Below the pieces are notes generated by a model. The model was not told the origin of the DNA, ran no database searches, and worked only from the letters and a program-made list of their open reading frames with translations. Both the position numbers and the translations under genes were made by a program. DNA of 25,945 nt from the IMG/VR virus record IMGVR_UViG_3300032676_000168, positions 1 through 25,945 of that record; one strand, written 5' to 3'. Below are positions 12,044-19,992 of the stretch, one piece after another. Each line of letters opens with the position of its first letter. The stretch's first letter is position 1. This DNA comes from a virus.

Positions 12044-15000
12044 ATGAGTGCTCCTGCCCTAACATCTGACCAAAATATCCTGCCAGTTCAGGCATATTTT
12101 AATTTAGATGGTAGTTTTAATACTTTTATAGGGCAAGGACAGCCTTTTTATGCCACTTTGAACCCAGTTCAGAGTGGTCTGACAATTACAAATAGCACAA
12201 TAAATAGCTCCTCCATTGGACTAGTTACACCATCTTCAGGTGCTTTTACCAATATTAGCACCACAACAGGATCAATTAGCACAACTCCAAGCAACCCCAC
12301 AGATTTAGTAAATAAAAACTATGTGGATATGTATGTGCAAGGCTATGCAATCAAGGCTGAGTGCCAAGTTGCAACTACAGGCAACATCACATTATCTGGC
12401 TTGCAAACCATAGATGGCTATACAACTTTGGCAAATGATAGGGTTTTGGTCAAAAACCAGAACACATCATCACAAAATGGAATTTATGTAGCATCTTCAG
12501 GAGCATGGTCTAGATCAAGTGATGCAAATACTTGGAATAGCTTAATTTCAGCCTTTACATTCATAATGAATGGTACAACTCAGCAAAATTCTGGCTGGGT
12601 TTGTACTATCTCTAGTGGTGGAACATTGGGGGTGACACCAGTTACTTGGAGTCAGTTAGCTAATGCGGCCTCTTACTTTGCAGGCACAGGCTTAACTCTA
12701 AGTGCATACACTTTTAGCATTACTCCAGTAGGCACAGCAGGCACTTATGGCTCTGCCTCTAGTGTTCCAGTATTTGTTACAAATGCATCTGGTCAGGTTT
12801 CATCTGTAACTAATACATCTATAAGTATTGCTCCAAGCCAAATTAATGCAACCATCCCTAATTCTGGATTAACCAATAGTTCAATTACAATAAACGGAAC
12901 TAATATTGCACTTGGCGGATCAGGTACTATTACTGCTACTGCTTCCAATGCTTTAACAATAGGTACGGGTTTATCAGGAACATCTTATAACGGAAGTACC
13001 CCTGTAACAATTGCAATTGATAGCACAGTAGTTACTTTAACTGGCTCACAAACATTAACAAATAAAACTTTAACTGCTCCTGTAATTAGTACAATTACTA
13101 ATGTAGGGACATTAACCTTACCCACATCAACAGATACATTGGTTGGTAGAGCAACCACAGATACATTAACAAATAAATCAATTGCTGCAAGTACAAATAC
13201 TATTACAGGATTAACAAATAGTAATTTAAGTGGTACTGCTGGAATAACTAATGGTAATCTTGCAAATTCAAGCGTTACTGTAAACGGAACTGCTATTTCT
13301 TTAGGAGGAAGTGGAACTGTTACAGCCAATACGCCCAATTCTGTTACTTTTAACAGTAGTGGGACAGGAGGCACATCTCCTACATCTTTTAATGGTGGGT
13401 CTGCTGTAACTGTAAGCTACAACACTTTGGGGGCATCTCCTTTAGCGGGTTCTTCAAGTTTAACAACAGTAGGCACAATTGCATCAGGCACTTGGAATGG
13501 ATCGGTTATTGGGTTGAGTTATGGTGGCACAAATGCCAATTTAACGGCAAATGCTGGTGGAATTGTTTATTCAGGAGCATCTGCATTAGCAATAAGCGCA
13601 GCTGGATCAACTGGACAATATTTACAAAGTAACGGAACTGGAGCGCCTACTTGGGCAACTCCTAGTGCATCTGTAACTATTTCAGATCAAACATTATCAT
13701 CAAGCACTTTTTACCCTACATTTGTAAATGCGACAAGTGGTACAACTTCTACAATAGATACTAGTTCTACTAAATTGCAATATGTCCCAAGCACAGGAAC
13801 TTTAACATCTACTGCTTTTAGTGGTTCTGGTGCAAGTTTAACTAGTTTAACTGCTGGTAATTTGTCTGGGACTATACCTAGTGCTGTACTTGGTAATTCT
13901 ACTGTTTACATTGGAACTACTGCAATTTTATTAAATAGGGCTAGTGGTTCTATTAACTTAACTGGTACAAATATAGATGGAAGTGCTGGGTCTGCAACTA
14001 CTGCAACAACAGCTACTAATGCACTAAATGTGCAAGTAACAGACAATACATCTAGTTCAAGCACTTTTTATCCAACTTTGTCGCCTGGAACAACTGGATC
14101 AACAAACTATGCTTTAGGCACAAGTTCTACAAAATTGAGTTTTGCGCCAAACACAGGAACTTTAACCACAACTGCTTTGGTTTCTACTGGTGGAAGTATA
14201 GACAACACTCCGATAGGTGCTACAACTGCTAACACAGGTAAATTCACAACCCTAGAAGTCACAGGAACATCAACTTTGGGAGATGCTTCTACTACTTATA
14301 TTCAGGTGGTAGGGGATGCTTTTTACCCTGCAATTAAAGCGGCAGGAGGAACAAATACACCTCTTGTACTACAACCTTTAGGAACAGGAGCATTACAAGC
14401 ACAACAGACTACATCTAGTGCTACAGGTGGTAATGCTAGGGGTGCTAATGCGGTTGATTGGCAAACAAGTAGAACTACTGCGGCACAAGTGGCATCTGGA
14501 GCACAATCTGTAATTTCTGGAGGACAAAATAATACTACCGCAGGAACTCAAGCTGTAGTTGTTGGGGGATCTACTAATACTACCAATTATTCTTATCAAT
14601 TTATTGGCGCAGGAATTAATAATATATTAAACGGAAGTCCTGCGACAGCATCTGCAATAGTTGCAGGGCAATCCAATACTATTTCTGGGGGCTATTCTGG
14701 TATTTTAAATGGACACTTAAATACTGCGTCTGGTTATTTTAACTTAGTGGTTGGTGGCGAATCTAATTCTGCTACTTCTAGCTCAACTGTAACTACACAG
14801 ACAACAACCATAGCGGTAACTGCAAGTACAACTCTTTATTTATCTAGCACCAATGCGTCAATTAAAGTTGGGCAATTAATATTGGGTACTGGAATTACAA
14901 GCATATCAAATAGTAATTCAGCAACCTACGCAACATCATCTGTAACAACAGGAACTCCTGCGGTAATGGCAACGTCCACTATCTCAGGTACAACTCTTAC

Positions 15001-16051
15001 AGTAGGTTCTTTAACCTCTGGAACAATAATAGCAGGACAAGTATTAACAGGAACAGGGGTTACTGTGGGAACATACATTGTTTCAGGCTCTGGTTCTACT
15101 TGGACAGTTTCAGCATCTCAATCAGTATCCTCTACAACAATAACAGGAACTGCTTATACATTCACAATATCTCAAAACGCAACGACTGCTGCAAATATAA
15201 CCCTATCTTTCTACACACCTCATGGAGTAGTAGTAGGTGGTGGTAACAATCAAGCTACTGGGTCTTATTCGTTTATAGGTGGAGGAGGCGATGCGGGTAC
15301 TGCGGCAAATAGGAACGTAGCTAGTGGTGATTGGAGTTTTGTTGGTGGTGGACAAGTTAATCAAGCAACAGGAAATAAAGCATCTATAGTAGGAGGTGCT
15401 ACAAATATTGCTTCAGCACTTCAAAGTTTTGTTGGTGGTGGTGTTGCAAATAATAATTCTGGAATTAATGCCTACATTATTGCAGGAACTAATAATCAGG
15501 CAACTGGTAATAATTCTGGAATTTTTGGCGGTACTTATGCAACAACAAGAGGCATTACTGCTTATGCATCAATAGGTTCAAGTTCGCCTTTGGGAACTAC
15601 AGTAGGTGCAACTCAAGCTGGATTTTTAGTTATTGCGGGTACAACAACAACGACAGGTTCAATAGCATTGTTGTCAGATGGATCAAGCTCTGCGGGGTCA
15701 GGAAATCAATTAGTATTACCAAACGGACAAACTGGCACAGTTACTGTATATACATTTAGAGTATTAATATCAGCCCACAACTCAGCAAACACAACTGATA
15801 TTGCGGGATGGCAAATACTTGGTGTTATATCTAGGGGTAACGGAGTTGGAACAACTGCTTTAGTTGGAACACCATCTGTAACATTACTGGGAGCTACAAC
15901 AGGTGCTATATTAGCAGGATGGGGAACAGTATCAAACGTAGCGGCAGTAGCAGATACGACTTACGGAGCATTGCAGATACAAGTTACAGGGGTTGCCTCT
16001 ACTACAATTAGATGGTCAGCTAGGGTAGAAACTAACGAATTGGCATATTAA
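12044..16051 (+). CDS. large tail/head fibre with YadA-like head repeats
   Basis: The 1335-residue protein starts at ATG 12044, two bases after the previous stop; an in-frame ATG at 12026 would overlap that gene. The N-terminal part (about 85-215) has the common fibre domain NKNYVDMYVQGYAIKAECQV, TTLANDRVLVKNQNTSSQNGIYVASSGAW and SGWVCTIS. A long beta-repeat stalk follows (LTGSQTLTNKTL, TLPTSTDTLVG). Residues about 819-912 and 1059-1165 are repeats with VVGG..N.A.G and SFIGGG, like the trimeric YadA head roll. Between them (about 912-1057) is a beta-sandwich insert. The C-terminal 120 residues form a separate compact beta domain (HNSANTTDIAGWQILGVISR). It probably acts as a trimeric host-binding fibre. 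There are no frameshifts. Confidence 0.85.
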   Translation: MSAPALTSDQNILPVQAYFNLDGSFNTFIGQGQPFYATLNPVQSGLTITNSTINSSSIGLVTPSSGAFTNISTTTGSISTTPSNPTDLVNKNYVDMYVQGYAIKAECQVATTGNITLSGLQTIDGYTTLANDRVLVKNQNTSSQNGIYVASSGAWSRSSDANTWNSLISAFTFIMNGTTQQNSGWVCTISSGGTLGVTPVTWSQLANAASYFAGTGLTLSAYTFSITPVGTAGTYGSASSVPVFVTNASGQVSSVTNTSISIAPSQINATIPNSGLTNSSITINGTNIALGGSGTITATASNALTIGTGLSGTSYNGSTPVTIAIDSTVVTLTGSQTLTNKTLTAPVISTITNVGTLTLPTSTDTLVGRATTDTLTNKSIAASTNTITGLTNSNLSGTAGITNGNLANSSVTVNGTAISLGGSGTVTANTPNSVTFNSSGTGGTSPTSFNGGSAVTVSYNTLGASPLAGSSSLTTVGTIASGTWNGSVIGLSYGGTNANLTANAGGIVYSGASALAISAAGSTGQYLQSNGTGAPTWATPSASVTISDQTLSSSTFYPTFVNATSGTTSTIDTSSTKLQYVPSTGTLTSTAFSGSGASLTSLTAGNLSGTIPSAVLGNSTVYIGTTAILLNRASGSINLTGTNIDGSAGSATTATTATNALNVQVTDNTSSSSTFYPTLSPGTTGSTNYALGTSSTKLSFAPNTGTLTTTALVSTGGSIDNTPIGATTANTGKFTTLEVTGTSTLGDASTTYIQVVGDAFYPAIKAAGGTNTPLVLQPLGTGALQAQQTTSSATGGNARGANAVDWQTSRTTAAQVASGAQSVISGGQNNTTAGTQAVVVGGSTNTTNYSYQFIGAGINNILNGSPATASAIVAGQSNTISGGYSGILNGHLNTASGYFNLVVGGESNSATSSSTVTTQTTTIAVTASTTLYLSSTNASIKVGQLILGTGITSISNSNSATYATSSVTTGTPAVMATSTISGTTLTVGSLTSGTIIAGQVLTGTGVTVGTYIVSGSGSTWTVSASQSVSSTTITGTAYTFTISQNATTAANITLSFYTPHGVVVGGGNNQATGSYSFIGGGGDAGTAANRNVASGDWSFVGGGQVNQATGNKASIVGGATNIASALQSFVGGGVANNNSGINAYIIAGTNNQATGNNSGIFGGTYATTRGITAYASIGSSSPLGTTVGATQAGFLVIAGTTTTTGSIALLSDGSSSAGSGNQLVLPNGQTGTVTVYTFRVLISAHNSANTTDIAGWQILGVISRGNGVGTTALVGTPSVTLLGATTGAILAGWGTVSNVAAVADTTYGALQIQVTGVASTTIRWSARVETNELAY
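13679..13819 (+). repeat. fibre stalk unit STFYPTF...STGTL, copy 1
   Basis: Within the large fibre, 47 codons encode a unit beginning ISDQTLSSSTFYPTF and ending VPSTGTLTSTAF. The same scheme occurs twice more, at 14036-14179 and, in the next fibre gene, 17013-17150. Confidence 0.75.
14036..14179 (+). repeat. fibre stalk unit STFYPTL...NTGTL, copy 2
   Basis: 48 codons encode VTDNTSSSSTFYPTL to APNTGTLTTTAL. It aligns with copy 1, and even better with the copy in the separate fibre gene at 17013, sharing TDNTSSSST.YPTL and SSTKLSF.P.TGTL. Confidence 0.75.
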
Positions 16052-16060
16052 GGAACTAAC

Positions 16061-16336
16061 ATGGCACTTAAACTAAACTTAGGCACAACTCAATTTGGCG
16101 CACCAGCACCAGAGGCTTACGCTAGAGTTACAAACTTCTTTGGAAACAAAGACAATATCCAAGTACAGGTATCTGTGCATTTCTCAAAGGATGCTAGAGA
16201 TTCAAATCTTAGTCCTGTAAGAGAAGATGCACACTACATTGGACTAGCAGACTTAGCGGGTAAGGGTGAGCTGATGACTGCAATCTACACAGTTCTTAAA
16301 ACAATGTCTCAATATCAAGGCGCAACGGACGTATGA
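16061..16336 (+). CDS. small virion or tail-associated protein, unknown function
   Basis: The 91-residue protein has TAAGGA (16049-16054) 6 bases before its ATG; the site shares its TAA with the fibre stop codon. Unlike the fibres around it, it is balanced in charge. The sequence has TPEAYARVTNF-like chemistry with FFGNKDNIQVQVSVHFSKDA, then DSNLSPVREDAHYIGLADLA and a final helix GELMTAIYTVLKTMSQYQGA. This looks like an alpha/beta protein (a three-strand sheet with helix). I recall similar short proteins beside fibre genes in uncultured aquatic phages, but without a known function. A fibre assembly helper is a possible reading. Confidence 0.6.
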   Translation: MALKLNLGTTQFGAPAPEAYARVTNFFGNKDNIQVQVSVHFSKDARDSNLSPVREDAHYIGLADLAGKGELMTAIYTVLKTMSQYQGATDV

Positions 16337-16644
16337 ATTACATTTGGAAAATATTAGAAATAAGTGCTGAAAATGAGTTAATTACTCATGCCAAATATCA
16401 TTGCACATTATCTGATGACACAAATACAGTAGAAACCGAAGGAAATTGGTTTTTTATAGACCCTGTGATGAATGTGCCATTTGCTCAAGTTACAGAAGAA
16501 ATGGTAGCAAATTGGATAGAAAATGCTTCTATGAAAGATGGGATAAATGTAATAAAATCAAGACTAGAAGAACAATTGAAATCTTTAGAATTAAAAACTG
16601 TTGTACCTCCTTGGAAGCCACAAGTATTTACATTTAATATTTAA
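16333..16644 (+). CDS. small conserved phage protein (TEE.V..W type)
   Basis: The gene starts at an ATGA overlap. The 103-residue product reads MNYIWKILEISAENELITHA, KYHCTLSDDTNTVETEGNWF, FAQVTEEMVANWIENAS and a C-terminal helix ending with PPWKPQVF. Small phage proteins with this plan (an N-terminal beta-sheet with Y.W.I, a proline-containing loop, then TEE.V..W and a final helix) are common near tail genes and carry a DUF name I cannot fix. In many such phages the member is next to a fibre or tail gene. No enzymatic residues stand out. It could be a fibre chaperone or attachment factor, which would be inference from position. Confidence 0.6.
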   Translation: MNYIWKILEISAENELITHAKYHCTLSDDTNTVETEGNWFFIDPVMNVPFAQVTEEMVANWIENASMKDGINVIKSRLEEQLKSLELKTVVPPWKPQVFTFNI

Positions 16645-16646
16645 AC

Positions 16647-17759
16647 ATGGCGCAAACCAATTTCACTTCAATCTATTTATATAACAGCGGAATGGCCAAT
16701 AATACGCCTCTCGCTGCTAATTTGGGTGCGGGTGAATTAGCTATTAATTACACAGATGGAAAGCTATTTTATAAAGATAATAGTTCTGCAATTCAAGTAA
16801 TTGGTTGGAAGACAACTCCTACAACTGCTGGTGGTACTGGATTAACTAGCTATACAACAGGGGATTTGCCTTATTATTCATCTGGTTCTGCTTTATCTAA
16901 ATTAGGTATTGGAACAAGTGGATATGTATTAGAGTCAAATGGTTCTGCTCCTACTTGGGTTGCTCAATCTACTTTGTCTGTTGGAAATGCAACCAATGCA
17001 ACTAATGTGGGCACAACTGACAATACAAGTAGTTCATCAACTTATTACCCAACTTTGGTTAGTGCTACAAGTGGTAATAATCCAATCACAACTTCAAGCA
17101 CTAAATTAAGTTTTGTTCCTTCTACTGGTACTTTAATAACTTCTTATTTAACACCAACTAACCCTGTTGGTATAGCTTATGGTGGTTCAGGTTTAACATC
17201 TACACCTTCAAATGGACAAGTTGATATTGGAAATGGCACAGGATTTACTAGAGCAACTTTAACTGCTGGTAGTGGAATTTCTATTACAAATAGTTCTGGA
17301 AGTATTACTATAACTAATAGTCAAAATACAGGGCCTGCTTTTTTTGCTTATTTAACTACAAATCAATCTATTACAAGTGGTTCTTTTACTCTTGTAGCTT
17401 TAAATTCTGTTTCCAGTCCAGGATTTGACACTAATAGCAATTTTAATACTTCAACTTATTTATTTAAACCTACTGTTGCAGGATATTACCAAATAAATGG
17501 ATCTGTAAATTCAGCCGCATCAAGTGGTGTAAGTAGATTAATTCCATTCATTTATAAAAATGGTAGTGTTTATGCTCAAGGAAATGATTTTAGTTCAGTT
17601 CCTGCGTCGGGAGGGCAATCAACAATTTCTACTATTGTTTATCTTAATGGGTCTACCGATTATATTCAACTTTATACATATATTAATGCTGTATCAGCCG
17701 CAATACAATCAGGAAGTGCTTATACATTTATGTCTGGCTCAATGATAAGGACATCATAA
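16647..17759 (+). CDS. tail fibre with C-terminal C1q-like domain
   Basis: The 370-residue protein begins with a small head (TSIYLYNSGMANNTPLAANL, then GELAINYTDGKLFYKDN) that is common at the N-terminus of phage fibre proteins. Next are GGTGLTSYTTGDLPYYSSGS repeats, the TDNTSSSSTYYPTL unit (17013-17150) shared with the large fibre, and a C-terminal domain at about residues 228-370. That domain reads PAFFAYLTTNQSITSG, NFNTSTYLFKPTVAGYYQIN, YKNGSVYAQGN and TDYIQLYTYI, the C1q/TNF jelly-roll pattern, which is trimeric and binds ligands. A receptor-binding fibre is the natural reading. It ends in TAATG with the XkdW-like gene. Confidence 0.85.
   Translation: MAQTNFTSIYLYNSGMANNTPLAANLGAGELAINYTDGKLFYKDNSSAIQVIGWKTTPTTAGGTGLTSYTTGDLPYYSSGSALSKLGIGTSGYVLESNGSAPTWVAQSTLSVGNATNATNVGTTDNTSSSSTYYPTLVSATSGNNPITTSSTKLSFVPSTGTLITSYLTPTNPVGIAYGGSGLTSTPSNGQVDIGNGTGFTRATLTAGSGISITNSSGSITITNSQNTGPAFFAYLTTNQSITSGSFTLVALNSVSSPGFDTNSNFNTSTYLFKPTVAGYYQINGSVNSAASSGVSRLIPFIYKNGSVYAQGNDFSSVPASGGQSTISTIVYLNGSTDYIQLYTYINAVSAAIQSGSAYTFMSGSMIRTS
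17013..17150 (+). repeat. fibre stalk unit STYYPTL...STGTL, copy 3
   Basis: 46 codons encode TTDNTSSSSTYYPTL to VPSTGTLITSYL, in a different gene from copies 1 and 2. This implies domain shuffling or duplication between the two fibres. Confidence 0.75.
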
Positions 17760-17929
17760 TGAATTTAATTGAAAAAATAATAAAAATTTATCCCTCATTA
17801 TCCATAAATGATTTTTTTCCTTTTTCTGGAACAATAATTATTCAAAATGATGGAAATGGAGATTATATTAAAAGTTGGTCTAATTCAAATGCAGAACCAA
17901 CTTTACAACAACTAAATGAAATAACATAA
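17759..17929 (+). CDS. XkdW-like 56-residue tail protein
   Basis: The ATG at 17759 overlaps the fibre stop codon (TAATG). The product is MNLIEKIIKIYPSLSINDFF, then PFSGTIIIQNDGNGDYIKSW and a tail SNSNAEPTLQQLNEIT. The order (N-terminal helix, D-F, GTI.LQNDG.GDYI..W and P.PT..QL) matches my memory of the XkdW family, short proteins from phages and PBSX-like prophages located next to tail-fibre genes. Their role is unknown; a link to fibre attachment is suspected from position. The next gene starts after TTGAGG with an 11-base gap. Because it is short it is easily missed, but the conserved pattern makes it a firm call. Confidence 0.8.
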   Translation: MNLIEKIIKIYPSLSINDFFPFSGTIIIQNDGNGDYIKSWSNSNAEPTLQQLNEIT

Positions 17930-17941
17930 TTGAGGTAAAAA

Positions 17942-19984
17942 ATGACAACAGTTGCTCTTTCTCCTTTAGCTGGTGTTGGATGGCAATTTTTTGATAATAA
18001 TGGAGTTCCTCTTGCTGGAGGATTACTTTATACATATTTAGCTGGGACTACAACCCAAGTTGCAACTTATACATCATCCAATGGTTCTGTAGCTAATTCA
18101 AATCCTATTGTTTTAGATGCAAGTGGAAGAACAACTAATGAAGTTTGGTTAACACAAGGAACAACATATAAATTTGTTTTGCAAACATCTTCTGCTGTAC
18201 AAATTTGGTCTAATGATAATATTAGTGGAATAAATGATTTTAGTTCTTTAAATGCTGTAAGTGGTGCATCTTTAATTGGTTTTAAACAAGGCAATAGTTC
18301 ATCTTATTACACAGGTGCTAGTAACAGAACAGTAGCATCTAAATTACAAGAATCTGTATCTGTTTTAGATTTTGGTGCTGATCCAACAGGGACAAATGAC
18401 TGTACAACAGCAATTCAAAATGCTACTAATACTGGTCAACCTGTATTTTTTCCAGCAGGCACTTATAAAATGCTTTCTTCAGTTACTTACACAGGAACTG
18501 TTGTTTGGTATGGTGTAGGTGCTGAATCTATCATCAAAAATGATTCAACTGTTATTAATGTTACTTCAGGTAGTAACTCAAGTATTGATAACTTGTATTT
18601 GCAAAGCATTACATGGCCTTCAATCATTAGCCGCAACACAACAACCTGGGCTACTAATCCAACACCTTATACATCAAGTGCTGGTAGTCATGCAGGGTAT
18701 CAGCCAACAGTAAATGATTCTGATCTTTCTCCAACACCTACTTACACAACAATTGGACCTGTAATTTATTTTCAACAAAATGCAACTAATATTTCTGTTA
18801 GCAGAATTTATGGTTTATTTGTTACTATTAATGTTTATGATGCAATTTATTCAACTGTAAGAGATTGCACATTCCAAGGTGGTGCAGGAATTGGTGGTAT
18901 TGTATTTTGGAATATAAACAATCAGCAAGGAGAAAGAAACTCTGCAATTAATAACAACATCACTTATGCAAGCTATTCAGGAATTACATTTGCAAGAAAT
19001 TTTGATGGCATAGCACAAGGAAATATTATTTCTTATTGTGGTGAATCAGGTATTAAAACATATCAAGGCACAATTAGTGGAACAGATGCTAGGTGTTACC
19101 ACATGCAATTTATTGGTAATACATCTATGTACCAATACTATGATGGATTTGATTTTAGTTCTGATTATCCACATACAGGAACAATAGATTCTCGTCATCA
19201 AATTATTGGCAACATGACCTATGGCAATCATGGAGCAGGATTTTATGCTGATGGTTTAAACAATCAATTTATTGATAACAATGCTAGAAATTGCCAATCA
19301 ACAGGCATGGCTTTAGATTTTAACAATTCAATTATTTCAAATAATTATGTGTATGGTTGCAATGCTTCTAATACAGCAAGTGGAATACATCAAATTTCAG
19401 TTAATTACAATTTAAACACAATTTCTAATAATTACATTGACCAAACTTCTGCGATAACAAATGGTTATGCTATTTACGCAACTGGAAATAATGTAGTTTC
19501 TAATAATCAAGCATTGTATGGAACAATTTTTCTTGGAAATGCAAATTCAGTTACAGCTCAAACATTGGGTAATGTAGATTCAGTTTATGGAATATCAGGT
19601 TCATTTACTCCAACAATTACTGTTGGTAGCACATTACAAACTTCTTATAATTTACAAGAAGGATTTTATACAAGAGTTGGACAAAGAATTTTCTTTGATA
19701 TTACTATTCAATTAAGTGCTTTATCTGGAACAGGAAATGTTGTTATAAATTTGGCAAATATGCCAGATGCAACAGCAAGAGGGTCTGGTATTTATGGTGC
19801 AACAGGAGCAATATTAGGACAAAATTGTTCTTATACTGGTGTATTAACTTGGTTTATTAATGATGGTACAAATTATATTTCTTTAGTTACTGATACAAAT
19901 GGAACTCAAACATACATTACTAACAGTAGTATAAGTTCATCATCTAAGTTTTATATTTCTGGTAGTTACTTAGCCTCACAATAA
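17942..19984 (+). CDS. tailspike with right-handed beta-helix (pectate-lyase-like)
   Basis: The protein is 680 residues, near the P22 tailspike (667). Residues 1-95 resemble a particle-binding head (GVGWQFFDNNGVPLAGGLLY, then TYLAGTTTQVATYTSSNG and WLTQGTTYKFVL), often seen at the start of podovirus spikes. From about residue 138, ESVSVLDFGADPTGTNDCTT and FFPAGTYKM mark the pectate-lyase-type beta-helix entry, followed by many N-rich coils (NNNITYASYSGITFARNFDG, IISYCGESGIKT, QFIDNNARNC, IISNNYVYG). A beta-rich C-terminal domain follows (ITVGSTLQTSYNL and on). It would bind and probably cleave or deacetylate host surface polysaccharide; catalytic residues cannot be fixed from the sequence. 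The ribosome site is GAGG at 17932-17935. Confidence 0.85.
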   Translation: MTTVALSPLAGVGWQFFDNNGVPLAGGLLYTYLAGTTTQVATYTSSNGSVANSNPIVLDASGRTTNEVWLTQGTTYKFVLQTSSAVQIWSNDNISGINDFSSLNAVSGASLIGFKQGNSSSYYTGASNRTVASKLQESVSVLDFGADPTGTNDCTTAIQNATNTGQPVFFPAGTYKMLSSVTYTGTVVWYGVGAESIIKNDSTVINVTSGSNSSIDNLYLQSITWPSIISRNTTTWATNPTPYTSSAGSHAGYQPTVNDSDLSPTPTYTTIGPVIYFQQNATNISVSRIYGLFVTINVYDAIYSTVRDCTFQGGAGIGGIVFWNINNQQGERNSAINNNITYASYSGITFARNFDGIAQGNIISYCGESGIKTYQGTISGTDARCYHMQFIGNTSMYQYYDGFDFSSDYPHTGTIDSRHQIIGNMTYGNHGAGFYADGLNNQFIDNNARNCQSTGMALDFNNSIISNNYVYGCNASNTASGIHQISVNYNLNTISNNYIDQTSAITNGYAIYATGNNVVSNNQALYGTIFLGNANSVTAQTLGNVDSVYGISGSFTPTITVGSTLQTSYNLQEGFYTRVGQRIFFDITIQLSALSGTGNVVINLANMPDATARGSGIYGATGAILGQNCSYTGVLTWFINDGTNYISLVTDTNGTQTYITNSSISSSSKFYISGSYLASQ

Positions 19985-19992
19985 GGATAGAA

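Noticed and set aside
12985-13374. Minus-strand open frame of 129 codons inside the large fibre gene
   Set aside because: It is Val/Pro/Leu-rich, as expected from the antisense of Thr/Asn/Gly repeats. The + frame is a clear fibre, and no ribosome site or neighbour supports it.
14500-15540. Repeated GGTGGT-type DNA as a possible CRISPR or tandem DNA repeat array
   Set aside because: The repeats are in protein pattern, not exact DNA, and there are no constant repeats with unique spacers.
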